Shown here in pieces: positions 44,996-54,444 of a stretch of 64,000 bases of DNA. Below the pieces are notes generated by a model that made no database searches, had not been told where the DNA came from, and worked only from the letters and a program-made list of their open reading frames with translations. The DNA comes from Moritella sp. 5 (GTDB lineage Bacteria; Pseudomonadota; Gammaproteobacteria; Enterobacterales; Moritellaceae). Each line of letters opens with the position of its first letter. Position 1 is the first letter of the stretch. Made by a program: the position numbers and the translations under genes. The DNA lies in contig NZ_CP056122.1 of assembly GCF_018219455.1 (NCBI RefSeq), positions 4,806,001 to 4,870,000 of the forward strand, read 5' to 3'.

Positions 44996-46048
44996 ATGAT
45001 AATGCTCCCAGAACCTCAACAGTCATTAATGAATAGCTTAGTTTCTTCAGTTTTCGTTCTCAATCATGATCTGTATATAAAATATCTCAATCCAGCGGGT
45101 GAACAACTATTAAGATCCAGTGCCAGTCGTGTGCTTGATGTGAAGATCACGGATATCATCGAACATACAACACTCGACCTTTCATTATTAGCAAGCATAA
45201 TTAAAACAGGGCAAGGATTTACTGATAATGAAGTATCATTAGTCATTGATGATCGCCAACTATTAGTCGAAATTTCAGCAACATTAACGAACTTTAACTC
45301 GGAAGTCTGTGTTCTAATTGAAGCGAGACAAATAGACTTACAAAAGAAAATTAGCCAAGAACTTTATCAACACGTACAACAGCAAGCTGCACAAGAATTA
45401 GTTCGTGGCTTGGCCCATGAAATTAAAAACCCACTCGGGGGATTACGTGGCGCCGCACAATTGTTAGAGAAAGAATTACCAACACCGGAATTAAAAGAAT
45501 TTACAGGTATTATCATCGAACAAGCCGATCGATTACGGACGCTAGTTGACCGTTTATTGGGGCCACAAAAGCCTGGTCAGCAAACCATTTTAAATATTCA
45601 TTCCGTCATTGAAAAAGTAAAACAGTTAGTCGAATTTGATTTACCACCAAGTATTATTATCGAGCGAGATTATGATCCATCAATACCTGATTTTGAGATG
45701 GAACCAGACCTATTACAGCAAGCACTACTTAATATAATTAGTAATGCCATTCAAATACTAAAAGAACATGGCATCATTAAAATTATTACGCGTACAGCAC
45801 ATCAAGTGAATATCCAAGGACAGAAATATCGCTTATGTGCTGAAATAAAAATCATTGATAACGGACCCGGTATTCCAGAGCACATTAAAGATACCTTGTT
45901 CTACCCAATGGTTACTGCACGTGAAGGCGGCACCGGACTTGGACTTTCTATTGCTCAAAACCTGATTAAGCAACACAAGGGGAAAATTGAGTGCCATAGC
46001 TGGCCAGGTCATACCGAATTTGCCATTTATCTGCCACTAAGAAAATAA
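44996..46048 (+). CDS. glnL: Nitrogen regulation sensor histidine kinase NtrB
   Basis: A 350-residue cytoplasmic kinase: N-terminal PAS domain (about 8-110), phospho-accepting His in LVRGLAHEIKNPLGGLRGAA, N box NIISNAIQILKE, and G boxes DNGPGIP and GGTGLGLSIAQNLI. With PII it phosphorylates or dephosphorylates NtrC. AAGGAAG precedes the ATG, and the gap to ntrC is 11 bp. Confidence 0.97.
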   Translation: MIMLPEPQQSLMNSLVSSVFVLNHDLYIKYLNPAGEQLLRSSASRVLDVKITDIIEHTTLDLSLLASIIKTGQGFTDNEVSLVIDDRQLLVEISATLTNFNSEVCVLIEARQIDLQKKISQELYQHVQQQAAQELVRGLAHEIKNPLGGLRGAAQLLEKELPTPELKEFTGIIIEQADRLRTLVDRLLGPQKPGQQTILNIHSVIEKVKQLVEFDLPPSIIIERDYDPSIPDFEMEPDLLQQALLNIISNAIQILKEHGIIKIITRTAHQVNIQGQKYRLCAEIKIIDNGPGIPEHIKDTLFYPMVTAREGGTGLGLSIAQNLIKQHKGKIECHSWPGHTEFAIYLPLRK

Positions 46049-46059
46049 AGGATTAAACT

Positions 46060-47478
46060 ATGACAACAGCAACAGTTTGGATTGTCGATGACGATAGTTC
46101 TATCCGCTGGGTTCTCGACAAAGCATTAAAATCACAGAAATTTGAAACCTCTGCATTTAGTGGTGCGCATGCCTTATTAAATAAACTCGAATTCGAACAA
46201 CCAGATATCATTATTTCTGATATCCGCATGCCAGAAATGAGCGGGTTAGAGTTAATGAATAAAGTACATGCCATTCACCCTGACCTCCCGATCATCATAA
46301 TGACTGCCCATTCCGATCTCGACAGCGCAGTCAATGCGTATCAGGCTGGTGCATTTGAATACTTACCAAAACCGTTTGATATTGATGAAGCCGTATCCTT
46401 AGCGACTCGTGCCGTTACTCATGCCAGAGAGCAAAGCAAAAACCGCCGTAAGAATAATAAAGTCGCGCCAGTGACTGAAATTATTGGTGAAGCACCGGCC
46501 ATGCAGGAAGTTTTTCGCGCTATCGGTCGCTTATCACGTTCTTCGATCAGCGTATTAATTAATGGTGAATCTGGCACAGGTAAAGAATTAGTTGCACAAG
46601 CGCTACACAAACACAGCCCACGCGTAAATAACGAATTCATTGCCTTAAACATGGCTGCAATTCCCAAAGATTTGATTGAATCAGAACTTTTTGGTCATGA
46701 AAAAGGTGCTTTCACTGGCGCAGCAGGTGTGCGTAATGGTCGCTTTGAACAAGCTAATGGCGGTACCCTATTTTTAGATGAGATCGGGGATATGCCGATT
46801 GATATTCAAACGCGATTATTGCGGGTACTTTCTGATGGGCAATTTTACCGTGTAGGGGGCCATTCTCCGGTAAGTGTGGATGTACGAATCATCGCAGCAA
46901 CGCATCAAAACTTAGAAAAGAAAGTAGCTGATGGTAGTTTTCGTGAAGACTTATTCCATCGTTTGAACGTCATTCGTATTCATATTCCATCGTTAAATGA
47001 ACGTCGAGAAGATATTCCTAAACTCGCCAATCATTTTTTAATCAGAGCGGGTAAAGAACTGAGTGTCGAAACCAAAATTCTCAGTAAAGAAGCACAAACC
47101 TATTTAGCCAATCATCATTGGTCCGGTAACGTTCGCCAACTTGAAAATATTTGTCGTTGGTTAACCGTGATGGCCAGCGGCCAAGAAATATTCATTGCTG
47201 ATTTACCTTCTGAGATCACCGAAGAGCAATCGCCTTTAATAAGTCATGGTAGCGCGGCTCAAAGTGGCGACTGGCGCACACAATTAAAAACCTGGACGGC
47301 ACAGCAACTCGCATCAGGGCAGAGTGATATCCTTGCTGAAGCAATGCCCGATTTTGAACGTATCATGTTACAAACCGCACTCGAGTACACTCAAGGTCAT
47401 AAACAAGATGCAGCAAAACTACTGGGCTGGGGTCGTAATACCCTCACCCGTAAGTTGAAGGAACTCGATATTAATTAA
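46060..47478 (+). CDS. glnG: Nitrogen regulator NtrC (sigma-54 activator)
   Basis: A 472-residue response regulator. The receiver domain has WIVDDDSSIRW and phospho-acceptor Asp in IIISDIRMPEMSG. The AAA+ domain has Walker A GESGTGKELVAQ, the sigma-54 contacting loop GAFTGAAG and Walker B GTLFLDEIGDM. The C-terminal Fis-type HTH reads QDAAKLLGWGRNTLTRKLKEL. It should bind the boxes at 42645, 42668 and 44943. Confidence 0.98.
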   Translation: MTTATVWIVDDDSSIRWVLDKALKSQKFETSAFSGAHALLNKLEFEQPDIIISDIRMPEMSGLELMNKVHAIHPDLPIIIMTAHSDLDSAVNAYQAGAFEYLPKPFDIDEAVSLATRAVTHAREQSKNRRKNNKVAPVTEIIGEAPAMQEVFRAIGRLSRSSISVLINGESGTGKELVAQALHKHSPRVNNEFIALNMAAIPKDLIESELFGHEKGAFTGAAGVRNGRFEQANGGTLFLDEIGDMPIDIQTRLLRVLSDGQFYRVGGHSPVSVDVRIIAATHQNLEKKVADGSFREDLFHRLNVIRIHIPSLNERREDIPKLANHFLIRAGKELSVETKILSKEAQTYLANHHWSGNVRQLENICRWLTVMASGQEIFIADLPSEITEEQSPLISHGSAAQSGDWRTQLKTWTAQQLASGQSDILAEAMPDFERIMLQTALEYTQGHKQDAAKLLGWGRNTLTRKLKELDIN

Positions 47479-47486
47479 TTATGCTT

Positions 47487-47518
47487 AGGCAGTTAACCTA
47501 TTCTTTAAGTTAGCTGCC
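47487..47518. terminator. Hairpin between convergent ntrC and PilZ genes
   Basis: GGCAGTTAAC and GTTAGCTGCC arms around CTATTCTTTAA. It probably serves as a shared terminator between the convergent genes. Confidence 0.5.
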
Positions 47519-47524
47519 CTCTTA

Positions 47525-48142
47525 CTAATTCAGCGAATCATGTTTCTCAATAATATAATTATGGAGTATCAAAGCTAAGTCATTATCAATATCAAAATTC
47601 AGCGCCAGTCCTTTGCCATTATTATTTTCATTTTCAATCCGTACAACGTTAGCCTTAACTAAATGAAAACCACGTTGTGGGATCTTTAAATAAAAGTTCA
47701 CACGGTCCCCTTTTTGAAGGTTCAAATCGATAGACGAAAATTGCTGCGCACTGCATAACATAAACAAACCCGACGTCGATATATTCAGAACAGCGCCCAA
47801 TAAGACTTCACCTTGCGGATCAAATACCTTTAAGCCTTTGGGATCCGACAGGCGCCAATAACGCCCTTCTCCACCTTTATGATCAATGATATCGGGAGGA
47901 CCAAGCTCCTTTAGTTCATCGCTATAGCCATCACTTATAAGATAAAGCGGAAAACGAAATTCTTTTTGTTGGCTTTGCGTTACCAATACAATGTCATCAG
48001 ATTGCGCTAATACATTCAGCATTTTTTTTGAGATGTGCGAAATAAATACTTCACGGCTAACATCATCAGCATGACTTTCTATTACTTCCTGTAATAAATT
48101 AAGTTCATCTTGAGTTAAAATATCCGTCACTTTCTTTGGCAT
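47525..48142 (-). CDS. PilZ domain protein (cyclic-di-GMP binding candidate)
   Basis: A 205-residue protein. The C-terminal half has the PilZ motif N-I-S-T-S-G-L-F (D/NxSxxG) and beta strands such as KGDRVNFYLKIPQRGFHLVKANVVRI. The N-terminal part looks like a YcgR-type flagellar-brake domain. The upstream RxxxR is only loosely matched (GRYWRLSD), so c-di-GMP binding is likely but not certain. The start at 48142 is favoured by AAAGG upstream. Confidence 0.78.
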   Translation of the reverse strand: MPKKVTDILTQDELNLLQEVIESHADDVSREVFISHISKKMLNVLAQSDDIVLVTQSQQKEFRFPLYLISDGYSDELKELGPPDIIDHKGGEGRYWRLSDPKGLKVFDPQGEVLLGAVLNISTSGLFMLCSAQQFSSIDLNLQKGDRVNFYLKIPQRGFHLVKANVVRIENENNNGKGLALNFDIDNDLALILHNYIIEKHDSLN

Positions 48143-48352
48143 GAAAAAACCTTTATTGCTTTGTCGAGAAACATCCAGTTTGCGATACAAAGAGTGGGAG
48201 TAATTTAAATTACATTTTCATCTAGTTATACTAATCTTAGTAAACCAGAACAGGTTTAACCTTGCAAATATAAAAACTGTGAGCTTGATGCATTGTCATA
48301 AAAGTAAGTATTAACAAATAACGATTCCGATGTAACAACAATGGAGCCGAAC

Positions 48353-48547
48353 ATGGAAGTAAATCTAGATAATATAAATAATGAAGTCTGTCTAATAGAA
48401 ACGATAGAAGTAAAAGGCGAGTTTATTATGGAACAACGTCACCGCCATGAGCGGCGGCAACGTCAATCAAATCACAGTTCTCGTTACGAGCGTCGGTTAC
48501 ACAATCGACGTAATCCCCATAGAAACAAGATTGATATTACAATCTAA
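48353..48547 (+). CDS. Small Arg/His-rich hypothetical protein
   Basis: A 64-residue frame, acidic at first (MEVNLDNINNEVCLIETIEV) and strongly basic later (RHRHERRQRQ, SRYERRLHNRRNPHRNK). GGAG lies six bases before the ATG. The 3' end overlaps the zinc permease gene on the other strand by 4 bp. No family is recognised; RNA or membrane binding is possible. It might be spurious. Confidence 0.45.
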   Translation: MEVNLDNINNEVCLIETIEVKGEFIMEQRHRHERRQRQSNHSSRYERRLHNRRNPHRNKIDITI

Positions 48548-50628
48548 TGATGGTGATGATGATGCGGTTTGGCATTTCTAAAACTATGCGGTAATAATTC
48601 CAACATAAAGCTACGCGCACCGCGACGTAAAATACTTATCGAAAATAGAACCGTCACAATGACTAAACTTAAATAACGCCACCAATCATCTTGCCAATGT
48701 GGTGCTAGCGTTAACCATGGCTTAGGCAATTCAGGTACCCAATACATAATCCCCAGACCTAATAACAAGGCTACAGTGACAATCGCCATAACCACAGCGA
48801 TTGCAATGTGCTTACCTTGGTTATCTTTAATAAAGCGGTATAAATCTAAGTTAAGCGTTGGTCCCACTAAACTAAAGGCAACAACCGCACCAGGCGATAC
48901 GCCAGCAATAAGCATAATCGCTAATACAGGGGTAATACCCGTCGCACAAAAATGAAAGGGTAACGCAATCAAGATCGCCAGAACCACTTGTAACCAAGGT
49001 TCTTGCTGTAAAAACTGCCAACCAATCGTCGGGGTAAAGGTTGCTGCAGCAATTAAGCCAAACAATACCCAAGGTGCTGTATGATCAATTAAATGCGCAA
49101 AGCCATGTTCAAAAGCATGCTTCAAACGCGATGTAGATTGTTTTAGCTGTTCAGGTGTCGCATACGTTTCGGTATTTAAATCATGTTTCTTAAACAATAA
49201 CCCAATCAATAAACCCAATGTTACCGCTAAAATTATCGCCATCACTAAACGAATACCAACCCACTCAGCACCTAATAACGGTAGTGAAATAAGTAATGCA
49301 TCAAACCCTATCACAGGTGATGCCACCAAAAATGACACTGCTAATGCAGAACCGCAGCCCGCTTTAATCAATTGCTTATACATGCTTGATGCATCTGGAA
49401 TACATATCGGCAGAGGTAAACCAATCAGCGTGCCTTTTAATGCACCTGCGACTGAACCAGTACTGCGTAATTGGCCAACCTGATTGAATGCAGGTTTCAC
49501 AAAATTAATCAGCCATGTCAGGATATAAGCGAACAATAACGCCGGGGCCGCATGTAACGACAAGCTCACAAATCGTAATAAGGTTTCAGCTGTTCCATTA
49601 CCGTGCGCATGTCCCGCATGCTCATCACGTCCCGCATGGTCATCATGTCTCACATGGTCATCATGTCCCACATGGTCATCATGTCCCACATGGTCATTAT
49701 GTCCCACATGGTCATCATGTCCTGCATGGTCATCATGTCCTGCATGGTCATCATGTCCTGCATGGTCATCATGTCCTGCATGGTCATCGTGTCCTGCATG
49801 GTCATCGTGTCCCACGTGGTCTTCATGTTCCGCATGCTCATGTAATTCGATACTGGCCTGTAGCTCAGGGGATGCCGCCATTTTTGATACCAACACGGTT
49901 TCTTCCGAACCGTGATCATGCGACGCATAACCTAACCAATGCGGCAGTAATACCGCAAGTAAACAGATAGCACCAATTAAGCTACCCGTACCAGCAGCAA
50001 ATTTATCACGTTGAGTTTCTTTACCGTGTTCCTGTTTATAGGGCTGGTGAAATACAACATGTAAAATAGAACCCATCACTAATGCTTGGAACCAGATCAA
50101 CCAATTGCCACTATCATGTGCGATCAGTTCTCCACCCAGCCAAGTGCCTGCAACCGTTGCCACTGACATTGCCGTTAATACCGCTAACGGTAACGCTCTG
50201 CCATAATGCGGACGTAATAACCACCATACAGTCAAACCAACAGGAAAACGATGGAGTACCACACCGATTGCCAACAAATAAGCGGTCTGATCATCTTCAA
50301 TCGCAAGCGCACCACCATCGGTGAGAGCGTGTAATACTAGGCCTAACACGCCTAATATCAAGGTAACAGAATGGGTTTGTTTTGCGACTTTATGAAATAT
50401 TTTTTCCACAATGCCGGGGCCAAATAAGCCAACGAGCATCAGTCCAAGAACGGCAATACCCCCACTTTCCAATAATTCAGGCAAGATATGGAATAACACC
50501 AAACCGCCAATGGAAACAAAGATAAAACTATCAAAGAAAGCAAAGCGATCAGATTTAGAACCGACAAATTTACATAAGTAAGGGCCGAGAAAGAGTGTCG
50601 CGATGCTCAAAAATAAAAGTAAAGACAT
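48544..50628 (-). CDS. ZIP-like / permease fusion with His-Asp hexapeptide repeat
   Basis: A 694-residue membrane protein of two halves. The first (about 1-235) resembles ZIP metal transporters: VLFHILPELLE, LHALTDGGALA and LHRFPVGLTVWW stand where ZIP helices carry HNxxD and HExPE. Next comes an exposed loop of about 80 residues made of roughly twelve [A/V]GHDDH units, a strong zinc-binding candidate. The second half (about 345-670) follows the ArsP/DUF318 permease pattern twice (PLPICIPDASSMYKQLIKAG; FHFCATGITPVLAIML), but the usual CSC is CIP. The protein ends in six His. Two Zur boxes lie upstream, so zinc-repressed zinc handling is inferred. Direction of transport is unproved. Confidence 0.8.
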   Translation of the reverse strand: MSLLLFLSIATLFLGPYLCKFVGSKSDRFAFFDSFIFVSIGGLVLFHILPELLESGGIAVLGLMLVGLFGPGIVEKIFHKVAKQTHSVTLILGVLGLVLHALTDGGALAIEDDQTAYLLAIGVVLHRFPVGLTVWWLLRPHYGRALPLAVLTAMSVATVAGTWLGGELIAHDSGNWLIWFQALVMGSILHVVFHQPYKQEHGKETQRDKFAAGTGSLIGAICLLAVLLPHWLGYASHDHGSEETVLVSKMAASPELQASIELHEHAEHEDHVGHDDHAGHDDHAGHDDHAGHDDHAGHDDHAGHDDHVGHNDHVGHDDHVGHDDHVRHDDHAGRDEHAGHAHGNGTAETLLRFVSLSLHAAPALLFAYILTWLINFVKPAFNQVGQLRSTGSVAGALKGTLIGLPLPICIPDASSMYKQLIKAGCGSALAVSFLVASPVIGFDALLISLPLLGAEWVGIRLVMAIILAVTLGLLIGLLFKKHDLNTETYATPEQLKQSTSRLKHAFEHGFAHLIDHTAPWVLFGLIAAATFTPTIGWQFLQQEPWLQVVLAILIALPFHFCATGITPVLAIMLIAGVSPGAVVAFSLVGPTLNLDLYRFIKDNQGKHIAIAVVMAIVTVALLLGLGIMYWVPELPKPWLTLAPHWQDDWWRYLSLVIVTVLFSISILRRGARSFMLELLPHSFRNAKPHHHHHH
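49600..49850. repeat. 18-bp coding tandem repeat (GHDDH[A/V] units)
   Basis: About twelve 18-bp units of CATGTCCCACATGGTCAT type on the plus strand, which encode the His/Asp hexapeptides on the minus strand. Units are nearly identical in DNA, so copy number should vary among strains. Frames on the plus strand across it are by-products. Confidence 0.88.
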
Positions 50629-50656
50629 GGTATAAACACGAGGTCAGTAAAACAGG

Positions 50657-50671
50657 TGTTATATTATAACA
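50657..50671 (-). promoter_or_regulatory. Zur box 1 upstream of zinc permease
   Basis: TGTTATATTATAACA is a perfect palindrome matching the gammaproteobacterial Zur site (GTTATA-N-TATAAC). It lies 29 bp before the ATG, within the likely promoter. Outer half-sites CAGTAA (50645) and TTACTG (50681) are also symmetric around it. Confidence 0.85.
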
Positions 50672-50690
50672 TAACGGCCGTTACTGATGC

Positions 50691-50725
50691 CAGTCAGAAT
50701 TGTTATATTATAACAATTCTGACTG
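50691..50725 (-). promoter_or_regulatory. Zur box 2 inside a 35-bp perfect palindrome
   Basis: The core TTGTTATATTATAACAA (50700-50716) is a Zur site. The symmetry runs outward without a mismatch from 50691 (CAGTCAGAAT) to 50725 (ATTCTGACTG), 17 bp each side of a central T. The outer arms may also act as the terminator hairpin of the upstream deoR-type gene. Confidence 0.82.
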
Positions 50726-50765
50726 CCATTAATAAAACATAGATTAAATTAGTCGTAGAGGAGAA

Positions 50766-51503
50766 TTATTTTACGACTTTAATATTATGTTTTTCTAATA
50801 AATGTACATATTCTAACGACGCATCTTCGTCAGTAATCACCATATCAACCTGATCAAATTGATATAATGGCGTATTATGAACTTGACCGAATTTAGAAGA
50901 ATCCGTGATGACAATATTTTGTGCACCTTTCTCTAAGATAGCCACACCGACATCAGCACGCATCATATTACGGCTCGTAAAGCCCGTATTTGGATGCAAA
51001 CCATCAATACCTAAGAACGCCTTAGTGAAGTGAGTATGTTTGATGCAAAGACGCGTCAAGGTACCCACCATACTTTCACTTTCATGTTGGTAAAGACCAC
51101 CTAACACAATAATCTTCACATCGGTTTCTTTCATTAAATGGGCAATATAGCTGCTCGGCGTAATGATGGTTACATCACTACGTTTTCCCAGTTCTTTTGC
51201 CAGTAAAGCATTAGCACTACCCCCTTCGATCATGACAGTTTCGCCATGTTCAACAAGGCTTGCTGCACACATAGCCATTTTACGCTTGTGCTCATAATTG
51301 ACCGTAATACGATGAGACACATTATCAGTATTATGCGGAGTAGCTCCACCATGAACACGACGGATGAACCCTTCTTTTTCTAACTTGTTCAGGTCATGAC
51401 GGATCGTGACCTCTGAAACACCCAGCTTATTCGACATTTCGCCAACAGAAGCACGTCCCTTTTCATTTACAAGATTAATAATATCAGTATGTCGTTGCTG
51501 CAT
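50766..51503 (-). CDS. DeoR-family transcriptional regulator
   Basis: A 245-residue regulator: N-terminal DeoR HTH (RHTDIINLVNEKGRASVGEM, GVSEVTIRHDLNKLEKEGF, RRVHGGA) and the sugar-phosphate sensing domain (MIEGGSANALLAKEL, FLGIDGLHP, ITDSSKFG). It lies downstream of a HAD phosphatase on the same strand, suggesting control of a sugar-phosphate pathway. The inverted repeat at 51554-51569 before it could be its operator. Confidence 0.92.
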   Translation of the reverse strand: MQQRHTDIINLVNEKGRASVGEMSNKLGVSEVTIRHDLNKLEKEGFIRRVHGGATPHNTDNVSHRITVNYEHKRKMAMCAASLVEHGETVMIEGGSANALLAKELGKRSDVTIITPSSYIAHLMKETDVKIIVLGGLYQHESESMVGTLTRLCIKHTHFTKAFLGIDGLHPNTGFTSRNMMRADVGVAILEKGAQNIVITDSSKFGQVHNTPLYQFDQVDMVITDEDASLEYVHLLEKHNIKVVK

Positions 51504-51553
51504 GATTTCTCATATCCCACACAATTTAAGTTTCCTATAAAGTAGATAGTACC

Positions 51554-51569
51554 ACTTTCATCTGAAAGT
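51554..51569. promoter_or_regulatory. Candidate DeoR-type operator
   Basis: ACTTTCA-TC-TGAAAGT is a perfect 16-bp palindrome, 51 bp upstream of the DeoR-type gene start, framed by AGTAC (51548) and AGTACT (51575) elements. Confidence 0.5.
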
Positions 51570-51653
51570 CATAAGTACTAATTAGAGCTACAAATTGAAA
51601 AAACTCAGATACATCGTATAACTGAGAGCTTCATCGCTAATGCTAAGTTTAGC

Positions 51654-52259
51654 TTATTGTACCGACCATGTTTTTTCATGCCACGTTTGTATAATATATG
51701 AAATTTCATACCAGTCGTGTGCACTCGTTACTCTTTCTCTGAACGCTTTATTATGCGGTTGCTTTATCATAATGCAATTATCAACCCCAGCATTTTTCGC
51801 ATCCAGTAAATTATCATATTTATCATCTACAAAAGCATGGATCTCATGCGTCTGTTGAATCTTGTTTAAATAAGTCGCTTTTGACTCTCCAAACTCAACA
51901 AAAAATATATCTTGAAAAATATTACCGAAGCAATGATACATGTTTGCTCGACGTAACGCTTCCACCTTAGGATCACGACTACACGCGGTAATACAAAAAA
52001 TATCATAACCTTCTTGAATTAATTTAGTTAGAATTCGCGAAGCACCTGGCAGCGCATCTAATGCACCAAACTGCCAACTAGATGCAAACTCTTTTAATAT
52101 TTTAACATCTTGACCTTCTTTAACACCTAACCACTCGCATAAATCCCATGCTAAGGGCTTACCAGTCACTTGTTTATCATATTGGTGATTAACAAACTCA
52201 CGTAACCGAGAACCAAAATCTAATACCGTATCATCAATATCAATGACTATCGCTTTCAT
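51654..52259 (-). CDS. HAD-superfamily phosphatase
   Basis: A 201-residue HAD hydrolase: motif I VIDIDDTVLDF (catalytic DxDxT), motif II FCITACS, and motif IV HAFVDDKYDNLLDAKNAG. The helical cap of about 70 residues between motifs I and II is of the C1 type. It resembles 5'-nucleotidase C-like (NT5C) enzymes, but the substrate is unclear. ATG 52259 follows GGAAA; a longer frame to 52334 lacks conservation. Confidence 0.82.
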   Translation of the reverse strand: MKAIVIDIDDTVLDFGSRLREFVNHQYDKQVTGKPLAWDLCEWLGVKEGQDVKILKEFASSWQFGALDALPGASRILTKLIQEGYDIFCITACSRDPKVEALRRANMYHCFGNIFQDIFFVEFGESKATYLNKIQQTHEIHAFVDDKYDNLLDAKNAGVDNCIMIKQPHNKAFRERVTSAHDWYEISYIIQTWHEKTWSVQ

Positions 52260-52461
52260 AGGCTTATTTCCATTTTTGTGATTATGTCTATCATTAATAA
52301 CTTTGTAAAATAAGATAATGTTATCGAAGAACAATATTGCATAGATAACAAGTTATGTATATTTAACTTCTATGTGATCAGGCCACCAATACTAACGTAA
52401 TAGTCAGAAAATCTAGAGCACTATTTTCCTTAAAACAGCAATGGTTACATTCAAACAGGCA

Positions 52462-52485
52462 TTAAAAAGGCACCCTAAGGTGCCT
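52462..52485 (-). terminator. Terminator of hemN
   Basis: On the minus strand AGGCACC-TTAG-GGTGCCT followed by TTTTTAAT. It lies 27 bp past the hemN stop. Confidence 0.88.
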
Positions 52486-52511
52486 CACTATTATTTAATC
52501 CTCTGCGGAAA

Positions 52512-53885
52512 TTAAATCACGCGAGAAAACTGTTGCTGACGTGCACGTTGACGTAAATACACATCAAAACACATACAAATATTACGGATCAACAATTTTC
52601 CTTTCGGTGCGACCTGCAACATATTACCTTTAATAATGACCAGTTCATCGTTAATGAAGGTTTGTAATAATGCCATATCTTCAGCAAAGTAAGTGGCAAA
52701 ATCAAGTTCGAAAGTATCCGCAATCTTATCCATATCCAGCTCAAAATTACACATTAGCTGTTTAATCACCGCGCGACGAATCGAATCATCATCATTCAGA
52801 CCCACGCCACGCCATTGTGCGTGACCAAGTTCATCAACCTGTTGATAATAAGTTTTCAGCTCTTTTTGATTCTGTGAATAAGCATTACCAATTTGGCTAA
52901 TTGATGATACTCCTAACCCCAACAAATCCGTTTCACCTTGAGTGGTATAACCTTGGAAATTACGGTGTAGTATACCTTCGCGCTGAGCAATCGCTAATTC
53001 ATCATCCGGTTTTGCAAAATGATCCATACCAATAAATTGATAACCGTTATCGGTCAAAAATGCAATCGCATCTTCTAAAATAGCTAAGCGATCCGCAGGC
53101 GACGGCATATCTTCTTCTTTCATTTTACGCTGACCTGCAAACAAGCTTGGTAAATGCGCATAATTGAATACCGTTAAACGTGCAGGGTCTAAATCAAGCA
53201 CACGCTCTAGCGTTTTGTGAAAAGTTGCTTTGGTTTGATGTGGTAAGCCATAAATTAAATCAATATTGGTCGATTTGAACCCTAATTCATGAGCACGTTT
53301 GATAAGCGCAAAAATGAAGTCTTCATCTTGATCACGGTTAATTGCCGCTTGTACTTTTTTATCGAAATCTTGCACGCCTAGGCTCAAACGATTAAAGCCA
53401 ACTTTCGCTAATAAATCAATGGTACTTAGTTCAATTTCACGCGGGTCAACTTCAATTGAAATTTCAGCATCGTCGTCAAAATTAAAGCTGTTTTTTAACG
53501 CATCCATCAAACGTTGGATTTGTGGTTGAGTTAAAAATGTTGGAGTGCCACCGCCCCAATGTAATTGCGATACGTTACGGTTTTTGAAAAATACAGCTTG
53601 TTGCTTGATCTCAGCTTCAAGCACATCAAGGTACGGATCGGCTTTATGCTGATGGCGGGTAATGACCTTGTTACAACCACAGTAATAACAAAGCTTATGA
53701 CAGAAAGGAATATGCACATACAATGACAACGGCTTATCAGGTGTCTCATCACAAGCAAAGCGGAAGTCTTGATAACCGAAAGACTCATCAAATTCCAACG
53801 CAGTTGGATAAGATGTATATCTTGGACCACTGTAATTATATTTTTCGATCATAGCCTGATCCCAGACCAATTTTTGATTTAGCAT
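52512..53885 (-). CDS. hemN: Oxygen-independent coproporphyrinogen III dehydrogenase
   Basis: A 457-residue radical SAM enzyme of haem synthesis, used when O2 is low. The 4Fe-4S motif is in HIPFCHKLCYYCGC, the SAM site in HWGGGTPTFL, and NRLSLGVQDFDKKVQAAINR is family-specific. It has normal HemN length. The start was set at the second ATG of the MNML start because AGGGG is six bases upstream of it. Synteny with yihI, glnG and polA agrees with E. coli. Confidence 0.97.
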   Translation of the reverse strand: MLNQKLVWDQAMIEKYNYSGPRYTSYPTALEFDESFGYQDFRFACDETPDKPLSLYVHIPFCHKLCYYCGCNKVITRHQHKADPYLDVLEAEIKQQAVFFKNRNVSQLHWGGGTPTFLTQPQIQRLMDALKNSFNFDDDAEISIEVDPREIELSTIDLLAKVGFNRLSLGVQDFDKKVQAAINRDQDEDFIFALIKRAHELGFKSTNIDLIYGLPHQTKATFHKTLERVLDLDPARLTVFNYAHLPSLFAGQRKMKEEDMPSPADRLAILEDAIAFLTDNGYQFIGMDHFAKPDDELAIAQREGILHRNFQGYTTQGETDLLGLGVSSISQIGNAYSQNQKELKTYYQQVDELGHAQWRGVGLNDDDSIRRAVIKQLMCNFELDMDKIADTFELDFATYFAEDMALLQTFINDELVIIKGNMLQVAPKGKLLIRNICMCFDVYLRQRARQQQFSRVI

Positions 53886-53980
53886 ATTCATCCCCTAAGA
53901 CATATCACGGCAGTATGCCGAAAATAAACATCATGCCGTTTGTCTTACATCATAATATTAACGATTAACACCGTTATTTA

Positions 53981-54442
53981 TTAACATTCAAACGTAGTTA
54001 AGCGGGCTACGTCTTTTTGCACACGTTCTGCATATTCACCTTCAAAACGAAAACGATCTAAATCAAATTGCATACGGGCTTTTTTTGGTAATTCACTGCG
54101 AGCATCCATGATTGGCATATGTTTTATTTTGTCATAAAACGCATGTAAATCAGGATATTCTTGAGCCCAATCCACAGGTTCTACAGCTGGTATAGCAGCC
54201 AATAATTTACTGATACGAATCGCGCCTTCAGAAAGGTCACATTCTTCACTGCCCATTGCTTTAGCAATGATCTGTACACTTTCAGTAATACGGACTTTAC
54301 GTGCAGCAATAGCGTCGTTTTGTTGATTTGACTGCTGCACTTGTTGCGCTTTTATACGATACAGTAAACGTCCTGCATACACTGATAATGCCAGAATGAT
54401 CAGGCATCCGATGCCGATTAAAATCATCCAACTTGCTTGCAT
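53981..54442 (-). CDS. DUF2489 membrane-anchored protein
   Basis: A 153-residue protein with one N-terminal membrane helix (MILIGIGCLIILALSVYAGRL), then a cytoplasmic helical domain (ITESVQIIAKAM, EGAIRISKLLAAI, YPDLHAFYDKI) matching DUF2489. The gene is 2 bp after yihI on the same strand and ahead of hemN, its usual location. The function is unknown. Confidence 0.85.
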   Translation of the reverse strand: MQASWMILIGIGCLIILALSVYAGRLLYRIKAQQVQQSNQQNDAIAARKVRITESVQIIAKAMGSEECDLSEGAIRISKLLAAIPAVEPVDWAQEYPDLHAFYDKIKHMPIMDARSELPKKARMQFDLDRFRFEGEYAERVQKDVARLTTFEC

Positions 54443-54444
54443 TA

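Noticed and set aside
49515-49970. Plus-strand frames across the His/Asp repeat (repeated HGHHV and VIMS)
   Set aside because: By-products of the 18-bp repeat; the minus-strand membrane protein continues on both sides with recognisable transporter motifs.
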